In this document: piece by piece, positions 1-7,574 of the stretch
How positions within the stretch are numbered: position 1 is the stretch's first letter
Layout: each line of letters opens with the position of its first letter
Source: CAYOHP01 sp964403795 [NCBI: uncultured bacterium]
Lineage (GTDB): Bacteria > Muiribacteriota > UBA6191 > CAZXTJ01
NCBI GenBank assembly: GCA_964403795.1
Contig: CAYOHP010000099.1
Span: 1 to 25,721 of the forward strand
Direction of reading: 5' to 3'
Length of the DNA stretch: 25,721 bases
Made by a program: the position numbers and the translations under genes
Notes under the pieces: generated by a model
Told to the model about the DNA's origin: nothing
Databases searched by the model: none
Seen by the model: the letters and a program-made list of their open reading frames with translations, nothing else

Positions 1-1
1 C

Positions 2-1294
2 AAGGCGGCGCTCTCCGATCTCCTGAAGCTCGTGCCGGGGAAGGGGAGCGAGCGGGCGGCGCGGCTGGCTCTGGCCTCGGCCCTGGGCGCGCACCTGGGG
101 GAGTCGCATGGGGCAGAGGCCGGGAAGGCCCTGGCCGGCCTGCTCGATCCGCCCGATCCCCATGTGGCCATGGCGATCGGGTCGGCGGCCGCCACCCTTC
201 CGGCGACCGCGCCCCTCTCCGCGCTGCGGGTGGTGCTGGCGCCTTCGTTGGTGCGGCTCACGGAGGGCGGCGAAGGCGCGGTGAGGGCGGCCGCCATCTC
301 CGGCCTGGCCCGGATCGATCCCGGCTGGCTGGCGCGCAGCGCAGCCCGGCTCTCGGCCAGTCCCGAGGTCGCGGTGCGGTCGGCGGTGGCGGGTGGCCTC
401 TGGGGCCAGGCGCCCCGGGAGCCCGGGATGGTCGCCAAGCGGCTCTGGGACGATCCCGACCGACGGGTCCGGCTGGCGGCGGTCGAGGCCCTGGCCGGGA
501 GCGAGCCGGCCCCCGGGAGCAGCGACCCCAAGGACGGGATCGCCGAGCGGCTGGCGCGGGTGGTCGACGGCGACGATCCGCCGGCGATCGCGGCCGCAGC
601 CCGCGGACTGGCCAAGCGCGGGGTGGCCGGGATCGGCGAGCGGGTGTGGAACGCGCTGCGCCGGATCCCGGTCGAGCACCACGAGGAACGGGATGCCCTG
701 GTCGATCTGCTGGCGGCCTCCGGCGAGACCCAGCGACTGCTTCCCCTGCTCGTCGACGGGGACCGGCTGCTCAGGGCCAAGGTCCGTGGGCTGCTCGGCA
801 AGGACCTCGAGCCGGAGGGCGAGCCCCTGGCGGAGAGCGCCTTCTACCTCAGGAACCTGACGCGCTACCCCCTGGCGACCACGGTGGGGGTCGAGACCAC
901 CCGGGGACGCTTCCGGATCCGCCTGCGCCTCGCCGAGGCGCCGCTCACTGCCTGGAACTTCCTGGCCCTGGCGGGGACCGGGTTCTACGACGGACTCGGT
1001 TTCCACCGGGTGGTCCCCGGCTTCGTGGCCCAGGGAGGGGACCCGCGGGGCGACGGCTACGGGGGGCCCGGGTACATGGTGCGCTGCGAACGGAGCCTGG
1101 CCCCCTACCGGCGCGGCACCGTGGGGATGGCCCTGGCGGGTCGCGACACGGGCGGCAGCCAATTCTTCGTGACCTACGACTCGTTCCCGCACCTGGAAGC
1201 CGGCTACAGCGTGCTCGGCGAGGTGATCGAGGGCATGGACGCGGTGGATCGATTGCTCCCCGGAGACTCCATGCTCGAAGTCCGCGTCGAATGA
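2..1294 (+). CDS. HEAT-repeat protein fused to a C-terminal cyclophilin-type peptidyl-prolyl isomerase (5' partial)
   Basis: The reading frame is open to the left edge, so the true start lies outside the window; a GTG at 32 is only an internal candidate. Roughly the first 265 visible residues are alanine- and leucine-rich helical repeats of HEAT type, such as the VRAAAISGLARI and VRLAAVEALAG units. The last 145 or so residues are a cyclophilin domain with the hallmark FHRVVPGFVAQGGD (the Arg, Phe and Gln of the active site) and GSQFFVTY. Cyclophilins catalyse cis-trans isomerisation of X-Pro bonds; the HEAT array probably holds a protein partner. The Trp of eukaryotic cyclophilins that confers cyclosporin sensitivity appears to be replaced (HLEAGYSVLG). 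Location cannot be judged because the N-terminus is missing. The stop overlaps the next start (ATGA), suggesting co-transcription with the glycosidase gene. The domain call is firm; the partner is unknown. Confidence 0.88.
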   Translation, partial: KAALSDLLKLVPGKGSERAARLALASALGAHLGESHGAEAGKALAGLLDPPDPHVAMAIGSAAATLPATAPLSALRVVLAPSLVRLTEGGEGAVRAAAISGLARIDPGWLARSAARLSASPEVAVRSAVAGGLWGQAPREPGMVAKRLWDDPDRRVRLAAVEALAGSEPAPGSSDPKDGIAERLARVVDGDDPPAIAAAARGLAKRGVAGIGERVWNALRRIPVEHHEERDALVDLLAASGETQRLLPLLVDGDRLLRAKVRGLLGKDLEPEGEPLAESAFYLRNLTRYPLATTVGVETTRGRFRIRLRLAEAPLTAWNFLALAGTGFYDGLGFHRVVPGFVAQGGDPRGDGYGGPGYMVRCERSLAPYRRGTVGMALAGRDTGGSQFFVTYDSFPHLEAGYSVLGEVIEGMDAVDRLLPGDSMLEVRVE

Positions 1295-3060
1295 TCCACC
1301 ACGACGGCTCTCCGGCCTGCCTCGAGCCGGTCGGGGAGCGGCGGTACAAGCTGACAGCCTTCTCGACCCGAGGGTGCGGGCCGGTCGGGGTCGAGGTCCT
1401 GGTGGACACCCGCGGCGACCATCCATGGACGCCCATGGCAAGGGAGCGGGGGGGGAGGCTCGATCGCTGGGTCGCCGAGATCGCGCTCCCGCCGGGAACC
1501 ACCACCTACCGCATGCGCGTCGATCATGGAGGCCGTCGGTCCTGGCTCGACGCCGCGGGCATGCACGGCGGTCGCCCCGGGGTGGCGACCTCGTTCCGGA
1601 TCGTGGAGGGGGGCGAGCCCCCGGCCTGGGTGGCCGAACAGGTCTTCTACCAGGTGTTCCCGGATCGCTTCGCACGGGCCGGCGAGGTCGTGCTCCCGGA
1701 GCCGGGGGGGGCCGCCTTGCTGCCCCAGGCCCGTCGCTGGGGCGACCTGCCGCGCCGGAGCCACGGTTCCCGGGAGTTCTTCGGCGGCAACCTCTGGGGG
1801 CTCGCCTCCAAGCTGGAAGTGCTCCAGGACCTGGGGATCACGGCCCTGTACCTGAACCCGATCTTCGATTCCCCGACCAACCACCGCTACGACACCCGGG
1901 ACTACACCCGGGTCGATCCCTCGCTGGGCGGGGATGCGGCCTGGAAGGCACTGGTCGAGGAACTCCGCCGGCGCGGCATGCGGGTGGTCCTGGACGGGGT
2001 CTTCAACCACACCGGCGACTCCCATGCCTGGTACGCGGATCCCTCCACCCGGGGGCGGTACTACACGCCATCCGGGAACGATGGATGGTGTACCTGGTGG
2101 GGCATCCGCACGCTCCCCAAGCTCGACTTCGCCAAGGAGACGGTGGTCGACGCCATCTACCGGGCTCCCGACTCGGTGGTGCGTCGTTGGCTGGAAGGCC
2201 CGCACGGAGCCGACGGCTGGCGGCTCGACGTGGCCGGGTGCATCGGGGAGGGAGGCACGGCCCGGGGAAACCTGCTGCACCTGCGGGGGATCCTGGAGGC
2301 CGCCCGCGCCGCCCGGTCCGATGCCTATGTCTTCGGGGAGGTCTTCGAGACCGCCGGACACTGGCTCGACCATCGCACCATGGACGCGGTCATGAACTAC
2401 GCCGGCTTCGGATTCCCGACCCTCGAATGGGTGTCCGGGCGCGACTACGAGGGCAACGTCGTCGAGCTCGACGGCCGGGGCCTGTGGGATGCCTGGACCG
2501 CACACCGTGCCTCCCGCACCCACCGGGAGGCGATCTCCGCCTTCAACCTGCTCGGCAGCCACGACGTGGCGAGGGTCATGACCCAGGTCGAAGGACGGTC
2601 CGGGGACGCGCTGCTGGCCCATGCCCTGCTCTTCGCCTACCCGGGCGTGCCGTGCGTGTACTACGGGGACGAGATCGGCCTCGAGGGAGGGAAGGATCCG
2701 GACTGCCGCCGGACCTTTCCCTGGGACGAACGTCGCTGGAACCGGCAGCTTCGCGACGGGATCCGCACCCTGGCCCGCCTCCGGCGGGAGTGCCCCGCCC
2801 TCCGGACCGGAGGGATCCGGCGGGTCCTCGCGGAGGGCGACCTGCTCGCCTTCGCCCGGGTGCTCGGCGAGGAGTGCGTGGTGGTGGTCGCCCACCGCGG
2901 GCGCCGGGCGGTGCGGACCCGACTCCCGCTGGCGGACCTCGGATTCGACCGGGAGACCTTCGAGGACGCGCTCGGTGGAGAGAGGGTCAAGGCCCGCTCG
3001 GGAGGGCTCCAGCTGACGATCGCGGCGGGCTCGGTCCGGGTGCTGCGGCCGCTCGGGTAG
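1291..3060 (+). CDS. GH13 alpha-amylase-family glycosidase (maltodextrin glucosidase / neopullulanase type)
   Basis: A 589-residue protein. The ATG sits in an ATGA overlap with the upstream stop. Residues 1-105 resemble the beta-sandwich module found before the barrel in MalZ and neopullulanases. The barrel starts at VFYQVFPDRFA (118-128), followed by FFGGNLWG and LNPIFDSPTNHRYDT. The GH13 regions are visible: DGVFNH (235-240), GWRLDVA with nucleophile Asp313, VFGEVFE with acid/base Glu350, and LGSHDVAR with transition-state Asp425. A beta-rich C-terminal domain follows from about 500. There is no signal peptide, so it should act in the cytoplasm on imported or stored alpha-1,4-linked maltodextrins. 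No maltose transporter or glycogen gene is nearby. Exact substrate preference (maltodextrin, pullulan or cyclodextrin) cannot be read from the motifs. Confidence 0.93.
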   Translation: MIHHDGSPACLEPVGERRYKLTAFSTRGCGPVGVEVLVDTRGDHPWTPMARERGGRLDRWVAEIALPPGTTTYRMRVDHGGRRSWLDAAGMHGGRPGVATSFRIVEGGEPPAWVAEQVFYQVFPDRFARAGEVVLPEPGGAALLPQARRWGDLPRRSHGSREFFGGNLWGLASKLEVLQDLGITALYLNPIFDSPTNHRYDTRDYTRVDPSLGGDAAWKALVEELRRRGMRVVLDGVFNHTGDSHAWYADPSTRGRYYTPSGNDGWCTWWGIRTLPKLDFAKETVVDAIYRAPDSVVRRWLEGPHGADGWRLDVAGCIGEGGTARGNLLHLRGILEAARAARSDAYVFGEVFETAGHWLDHRTMDAVMNYAGFGFPTLEWVSGRDYEGNVVELDGRGLWDAWTAHRASRTHREAISAFNLLGSHDVARVMTQVEGRSGDALLAHALLFAYPGVPCVYYGDEIGLEGGKDPDCRRTFPWDERRWNRQLRDGIRTLARLRRECPALRTGGIRRVLAEGDLLAFARVLGEECVVVVAHRGRRAVRTRLPLADLGFDRETFEDALGGERVKARSGGLQLTIAAGSVRVLRPLG

Positions 3061-3070
3061 GGTGCCGGTC

Positions 3071-5206
3071 TCAGCGAGCGGAGGCCCGGCTCCAGGCCAC
3101 CAGGTCCTCGAGCACGGGTGCCAGCTCGCCGGGCGGCTCGCCGGCCGAGATGCCCGTCCGGTAGAGGGGAACACGGGGGAGGCCCGAGGCCACCGAGGAT
3201 TCCCGCCCGGGACGCGAGCGGGCGACCTCCCGATGGAGGTCGAGGATCCGCTTCAGGGCATCGGGCGGCCAGACCGGGCTGCACACGGTGGCGTCGTCGA
3301 CCAGCCCCAGCAGCATGCGGGCCCGATGGGCGAGCGCCTGGTCGCGGTCCCTGAGGTCCGGCCGGGAATCGAGCCCGGAGAGCGCCAGCAGGGTGCCCCT
3401 CAGGCGGGGGCCGCATTCCTCCGGACGGGGACCCGCGATCCGCTCCCACAGGGCGAGCTCCCGGGCGACCAGCAGCCAGTCGTAGACCAGGTCGTCGGGC
3501 CCGGCGGCCAGTGCCGCCTCCACGGCCGGGACCAGGGTCCTGGCCTTGGGGTTCTCGAGCAGGCTCCCCATGCCGACCCGCAGTGCCAGGACCAGGGGAC
3601 CCTGGTGCTCCACCTCCTCGAGGTCGAGCACGGCCTGGGCCGAGTCCTCCCGGATCACCGGCTCCACCGACGTCCAGCGCTCGGTCCGATCGATCTGGGC
3701 GGCCAGTTGCTGGACGCTGCCGAACCCGAGGTTGGCGGCGAAGCGGTTCTCGATGTCCCGGACCAGCCGGAGGATCGAGAGGGCCGGCTCCAGGCCATGG
3801 CGGGCCAGCGCCTGGTCGGGGCCGCTCCGGAGCGCGGTGGAGGGCGACTGGAGGCGGGTGAGGAGCGCCTGGAGGAAGCGGGACCAGCGCAGCTCGAAAC
3901 GCGGATCGAGGATCGCCTCGACCTGATTGTTGGGGTCGAAGAAGGCCCGGCCCCTCGCCGGGTGCCCGGGTGGTGCCTCGGGGAGCCCGAGGGACCCGGC
4001 GGCCCGGGCCAGCTCCTCGTCCGGGTCCGGATCCCCCGGCTCGCCGGTGGTCTCCGGGTCGGAGGTCGGGGAGGGGTCGTGGGCGACGGTCGGAACCGGG
4101 GAGGGAGATCCCGGATCCGCCGAGGGAGGCGGACTCCGCCAGGCCATCACCGCCAGGACCCCGGCGAGGAGCAGGCTGCCGGGCAGGGTCCGGGCGACCC
4201 AGCTCCGGGCCGCCACCGGACGGGAGGGAGGATCGACGATCGGCTCGATGCGCATGCTGCTGGCCGAGAGCCCTCGGGAGGGAGGATGGGTCGGCACCGC
4301 CACGCCCGAGGTCCGCCGGCGCGAGTCGCGCACCTCCTCGAGGGCCCGGGCCATGAGCTCGAGGCTCTGGAAACGCTTGCCGGGGTCGGGGGCGAGCGAT
4401 CGCACCAGGATGGCGGCCAGTTCCGGGCTGTCGGCCGCGGCCTCGACCGGGATCTCGACCGGGGTGCGCCGGGCCTTCATCTCGAGGAGGTCGGTGATGG
4501 TCTTGGCGGGATGGGCGTGGGCCCGGAACCAGAGCCACCACAGCGAGGCTCCCCATGCGAACTGGTCGGAGAGGGCGGTGGCCGGGGCGCCCAGCACGAT
4601 CTCGGGCGCCAGGTAGTGCATGGTGCCCATCAGGGTGCCGTCCCGGGTGAGGCGGGTGAGGTCCCCGCTGCCGCGGGCCAATCCGAGGTCGCAGAGCACG
4701 CTGCGGTCGTCGGGCCGCACCATCACGTTGCGGGGCTTCACGTCCCGGTGCACGATGCCGGCCCCGTGCAGGGCGTGGAGCGCATCGGCGATCTCGATGC
4801 CCCAGTCGAAGATCCGGTCGAGCGGGACCGGCCCGCGGTGGGCCCGGGCGTCGAGGTCGGTGCCCTCCACGTACTCGAAGAGGATCCAGGGCTCGCCGGT
4901 CTCGGCGGTCCCGGCGTCGTAGACCTCGACCAGGTTGGGGTGGCGCAGCCGGGAGGTGAGCAGGGCCTCCCGCCGCAGGCGGCCCCGCGCCTCCTCGTCG
5001 GCCACCTCGGGCTTCAAGAGCTTCAGGGCGGCGGGACGGCCGAGGTCCCGGTGGAGCACGTGCAGCAGTCGTCCGAAGGCCCCGGTGGCGAGCAGGGCCA
5101 CCGGCACCAGCTTGTCGGCGAGCGGGGGAGGCAGGACGAGCTCGCCTGCCGGTTGCGGCGGCGATGGCGACGGCGGTGGTGGCGGCGGCGGCGGCCGGGA
5201 AGCCAC
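3071..5206 (-). CDS. membrane-anchored serine/threonine protein kinase with a unique extracytoplasmic domain
   Basis: A 711-residue protein starting at GTG; GGAGG lies six bases upstream. A proline run (about 5-19) precedes the kinase domain (about 33-290). Visible motifs are the nucleotide loop ATGAFG (40-45, first glycine replaced by Ala), ATP-binding Lys62, alphaC Glu80, HRDVKPRN (153-160), DLG at 173-175 instead of DFG, and APE (200-202). One transmembrane segment lies at about 341-357. After a Pro/Ser/Asp-rich linker come roughly 310 residues of mainly helical sequence that I do not recognise, predicted outside the membrane. This is the PknB-like receptor layout: outside sensor, inside kinase. 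The catalytic Lys and Asp are present, so it is probably active. It is transcribed divergently from the cNMP-binding fusion gene, and its 3' end lies only ten bases from the glycosidase gene. Ligand and targets are unknown. Confidence 0.92.
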   Translation of the reverse strand: MASRPPPPPPPPSPSPPQPAGELVLPPPLADKLVPVALLATGAFGRLLHVLHRDLGRPAALKLLKPEVADEEARGRLRREALLTSRLRHPNLVEVYDAGTAETGEPWILFEYVEGTDLDARAHRGPVPLDRIFDWGIEIADALHALHGAGIVHRDVKPRNVMVRPDDRSVLCDLGLARGSGDLTRLTRDGTLMGTMHYLAPEIVLGAPATALSDQFAWGASLWWLWFRAHAHPAKTITDLLEMKARRTPVEIPVEAAADSPELAAILVRSLAPDPGKRFQSLELMARALEEVRDSRRRTSGVAVPTHPPSRGLSASSMRIEPIVDPPSRPVAARSWVARTLPGSLLLAGVLAVMAWRSPPPSADPGSPSPVPTVAHDPSPTSDPETTGEPGDPDPDEELARAAGSLGLPEAPPGHPARGRAFFDPNNQVEAILDPRFELRWSRFLQALLTRLQSPSTALRSGPDQALARHGLEPALSILRLVRDIENRFAANLGFGSVQQLAAQIDRTERWTSVEPVIREDSAQAVLDLEEVEHQGPLVLALRVGMGSLLENPKARTLVPAVEAALAAGPDDLVYDWLLVARELALWERIAGPRPEECGPRLRGTLLALSGLDSRPDLRDRDQALAHRARMLLGLVDDATVCSPVWPPDALKRILDLHREVARSRPGRESSVASGLPRVPLYRTGISAGEPPGELAPVLEDLVAWSRASAR
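5170..5195. repeat. GGC/GGT trinucleotide tract encoding the kinase poly-proline N-terminus
   Basis: A nearly pure run of CGG/GGT triplets on the plus strand, read as proline codons on the minus strand just after the kinase start codon. Such tracts can slip and change length in frame. It looks like coding low complexity rather than a separate element. Confidence 0.7.
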
Positions 5207-5236
5207 TTGGAGCCTCCTCCCTCGGGGCCCTACAGT
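5207..5236 (+). promoter_or_regulatory. candidate promoter for the cNMP/CpaE-like fusion gene
   Basis: In the 83-base gap between the divergent kinase and fusion genes, TTGGAG (5207-5212) is followed after 18 bases by TACAGT (5231-5236). These match the sigma-70 consensus at three and four of six positions. The box stands out because the flanks are almost all G and C. It would give a leader of about 45-50 bases, ending in the GAAGGAG ribosome site before the TTG start. No transcript data; moderate to low confidence. Confidence 0.32.
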
Positions 5237-5289
5237 AGACCCAGTGGTCGACCCCGAGCCGGGGCGGCGACGAGGGAAGGAGCCGGGCC

Positions 5290-6513
5290 TTGATCGCCGA
5301 CATCCTCAAGGGCGTCCCGCTGTTCGCAGGACTCGACGAACACGAACTCAGGTCGGTGGTCGAGCTCGCCAGTGTCCGGGAGTACGTGGCCGGAACCACC
5401 CTGTTCTCGACCGGCGATCCCTCCGACTCGTTCTTCGTGGTGGCCCAGGGGCGCGTGAAGATCGTGATCCCCTCCCCGGACGGGAGCGACGAGAAGGTCG
5501 TCAGCCTGGGGCACGGGAAGTTCTTCGGGGAGATGGGCGTGATCCGGGGCACGCCCCGGATGGCCACCGCCCAGGTCGAGGAGGATGCCGAGCTCGTCAC
5601 CATCCTGGCCGAGGACTTCGACAAGCTGATGGGGGTGGACGAGCGGATCTCCGAGAAGGTGATGGGGGCCTACCTCGCCCGGATGCGGGAGCTCGAGGGA
5701 GCCAAGGACGGGGACCGCCGGCATGACGAGATCCGGGTGCTGGCCTTCACTTCCGTGGGCTCGGGCGCGGGCGCCTCGTTCCTGGTGGCGAACCTGGCGC
5801 CCAAGATCCGGGACCTGACGCAGAAGACGGTGCTGGTCGTCGACCTCGACTTCCAGGGAGCCTCGCAGCACATGTTCCTGGGATACGCCAAGCCGGTGGG
5901 GGGGCTCGGAGGGGCCTTCGCCTCGCCCCAGATGACTCCTTCGACCCTGCACGGGGCGGCCCGCCGCATGCCCTTCGGGATCGATTTCCTGGGAGGGCCG
6001 GGCTCCCCGGATCCCGAGGAGATCTCCGAGGACCGGGTGGTCGAGCTGCTGCGGGAAGCGTCCAACGCCTACGACTACGTCCTGGTCGACACCTCGAGCA
6101 GTCCGACCGCGGCCGTCAACGACGCCATCTTCCGGGCCGCCGACTCGGTCCACGTGGTCATCGCCCCCGATCCGGTCAGTCTGTCCCGCAGCGAGACCCT
6201 GCTGGCACGTCTCTCGGGCCTGGGACTGGAGAGCCGGCTCCGGGTGGTCCTGAACAAGGTCCGGCACGGGTCAGGACTCGACCCCGAGGCGATCGAGGCC
6301 CAGTTGAAGCGCGAACTCAACGGCAGGATCGAGTTCGCGGACTCGCTGGTGCTCGACTCCCTGGTGGAGGGCAGCCCGGTGGTGCGGCGCAACCCCAGGG
6401 CCTCGGTCTCCATCCAGGTCACCCGCCTGGCTCGCCAGGTGCTCTCGTTGCCCACCCAGGGCACCAGTGCCGGCACCGGCAGCTGGTTCTCGATCTGGAA
6501 CCTGTTCGGATAG
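5290..6513 (+). CDS. fusion of a cyclic-nucleotide-binding domain with a CpaE/TadZ-like atypical MinD/ParA-family domain
   Basis: A 407-residue protein with a TTG start supported by GAAGGAG seven bases upstream. Residues 8-125 form a cNMP-binding domain. Its phosphate-binding cassette reads FFGEMGVIRGTPRMATAQ, with Glu81 and Arg90 in the places that hold the cyclic phosphate and ribose in CAP. Residues 147-400 are a MinD-like fold with VVDLDFQG (183-190) and Walker-B-like YVLVDTS (Asp267). The P-loop is GSGAGAS (157-163): both the signature Lys and the Walker A Lys of KGGxGKT are missing. Loss of the second Lys (GAS) is typical of CpaE/TadZ proteins, which localise Tad pilus machinery. No receiver domain precedes it, unlike classical CpaE, and no tad genes are in the window. 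It probably couples cAMP, c-di-GMP or cGMP level to positioning; ligand and target are inferred. Confidence 0.85.
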   Translation: MIADILKGVPLFAGLDEHELRSVVELASVREYVAGTTLFSTGDPSDSFFVVAQGRVKIVIPSPDGSDEKVVSLGHGKFFGEMGVIRGTPRMATAQVEEDAELVTILAEDFDKLMGVDERISEKVMGAYLARMRELEGAKDGDRRHDEIRVLAFTSVGSGAGASFLVANLAPKIRDLTQKTVLVVDLDFQGASQHMFLGYAKPVGGLGGAFASPQMTPSTLHGAARRMPFGIDFLGGPGSPDPEEISEDRVVELLREASNAYDYVLVDTSSSPTAAVNDAIFRAADSVHVVIAPDPVSLSRSETLLARLSGLGLESRLRVVLNKVRHGSGLDPEAIEAQLKRELNGRIEFADSLVLDSLVEGSPVVRRNPRASVSIQVTRLARQVLSLPTQGTSAGTGSWFSIWNLFG

Positions 6514-6526
6514 GCGCCCGCCTCCG

Positions 6527-7447
6527 CTACGACGCCGGGGCTTCAGGTCGTCCGAAGTGGGCGGCGAGCTCCCGGTTCACGATCTCGGGCGCGTCGTTCT
6601 GGACCCAGTGGCTGGCCTCGGGAATCCGCACCACCCGACAGCGCGGCACCAGGCGGGGGCTGGGCTCGGCCAGCTCGGCGCCCAGGTGGGCGTCCCGCTC
6701 GCCCCAGACCACCAGGGTCTCGGCCGCGATCGAACGGATCTCCGGGGAGTCGCCCGAGAGCAGGCGACGGCCCGCTGCCCGGTACCAGGAGAGGGCTCCC
6801 GGGAGCGCCCCCGGCACCCGGAAGGCCTCGACGTAGCGTTCCACATCCTCGGGCGTGAAGGCCCCGGGTCGCCGGCTGCCTCTCAGGTACAGCCGGCGCA
6901 GGGCCGCGAAGTCCCCCGCAGCCAGCATGCGCTCCGCCACCCCAGGGAGCTGGAACAGGAAGACGTACCAGGACTTCCGGAGCTGGCGGAGGGTCCTCAG
7001 ACCCTGCAGGAACCTGGCGGGGTGCGGGACGTTCAGGATGGCGAGGCGATCGAGCCTCCCGGGGTGGCGCATGGCGAACTGCCACGCCACCATCCCGCCC
7101 CAGTCGTGGCCGACCACGTGGGCCCTGGCCACGCCTTCCCGGTCGAGGAGCCCGGCGACATCGTCGGCGAGCGCCTCGACCCGGTAGTCGGCGACCCGGC
7201 CGGGTTTGGTCGAGTGGCCATAGCCCCGCTGGTCCGGAGCCAGGACCCGGAACCCCCGCTCCACCAGGTAGGGGATCTGGGCCCGCCAGGACCACCAGAT
7301 CTCGGGGAAACCGTGGAGCAGCACCACGACCGGACCCTCGCCGGCCGCCACCACGTCGAGCTCGACCACCGGGTCGGATCCCGGGGGCGAGACCGTCACC
7401 CGCCGGGGTGCCAGGTCCCCGGCCACGATGGTCCGCTTCCTCGCCAC
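6527..7447 (-). CDS. alpha/beta hydrolase, soluble epoxide-hydrolase-like
   Basis: A 306-residue cytoplasmic protein starting at GTG with GGGAGG five bases upstream. It shows the oxyanion motif HGFPE (45-49), the nucleophile elbow GHDWGG with Asp115, a probable acid Asp252 (WGERDAH) and the catalytic His280 (ASHWVQ). An Asp nucleophile rules out a serine esterase and points to epoxide hydrolases or haloalkane dehalogenases. HGFPE and two cap tyrosines (about Tyr161 and Tyr222), placed like the ring-opening pair of epoxide hydrolases, favour the former; a dehalogenase would normally show Trp or Asn next to the oxyanion site. It is divergent from the tetR-type gene across a shared promoter region, so it may be a target of that regulator. 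It ends 13 bases from the convergent fusion gene. Confidence 0.88.
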   Translation of the reverse strand: MARKRTIVAGDLAPRRVTVSPPGSDPVVELDVVAAGEGPVVVLLHGFPEIWWSWRAQIPYLVERGFRVLAPDQRGYGHSTKPGRVADYRVEALADDVAGLLDREGVARAHVVGHDWGGMVAWQFAMRHPGRLDRLAILNVPHPARFLQGLRTLRQLRKSWYVFLFQLPGVAERMLAAGDFAALRRLYLRGSRRPGAFTPEDVERYVEAFRVPGALPGALSWYRAAGRRLLSGDSPEIRSIAAETLVVWGERDAHLGAELAEPSPRLVPRCRVVRIPEASHWVQNDAPEIVNRELAAHFGRPEAPAS

Positions 7448-7481
7448 GGCGGCCTCCCTGTCGTCCCCCCCAATCTACCGC

Positions 7482-7510
7482 TTGAGTCTTTATCAACTCA
7501 CGAGTAGATT
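7482..7510 (+). promoter_or_regulatory. candidate sigma-70 promoter for the tetR-type operon
   Basis: TTGAGT (7482-7487) and TAGATT (7505-7510) are separated by exactly 17 bases, each matching consensus at four of six positions. The 7480-7512 stretch is the most AT-rich in the neighbourhood. On the opposite strand TGAGTT and TAGATT (complement of 7495-7500 and 7472-7477) are also 17 bases apart, giving a possible promoter for the hydrolase gene. Both overlap the palindrome listed separately. Confidence 0.45.
7492..7509. promoter_or_regulatory. imperfect 18-base palindrome, candidate TetR operator
   Basis: ATCAACTCA/CGAGTAGAT pairs at seven of nine positions about its centre. A second shorter inverted repeat (TGAGT and ACTCA, eight bases apart, 7483-7500) overlaps it. 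Size and position between divergent genes, inside the candidate promoter, fit autorepression by a TetR dimer. This is inference from symmetry and context only. Confidence 0.42.
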
Positions 7511-7574
7511 TAGGGGGAAGGCCGGGAGCCGCCGCGGTGCGGCCCGGCGAGGACCCGGGGAGGGGAGAGGGAAC

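Noticed and set aside
646-1290. N-terminal extension of the GH13 gene into the cyclophilin gene
   Set aside because: The extra 215 residues would overlap a conserved cyclophilin domain and are Arg/Pro/Gly-rich; the ATGA start at 1291 fits the family.
3062-5293. A long plus-strand frame covering the kinase gene antisense
   Set aside because: The kinase motifs on the other strand are unmistakable; the antisense product has no recognisable pattern and exists because stop codons are rare at this GC content.
5290-6513. Part of a Tad pilus locus or a ParA partition locus
   Set aside because: None of the other tad/cpa genes, parB or parS-like repeats are in the window; only the domain resemblance remains.
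7428-7574. Longer start for the TetR gene
   Set aside because: It would translate the divergent promoter and palindrome, and the ATG at 7575 has a better ribosome site and matches the family length.
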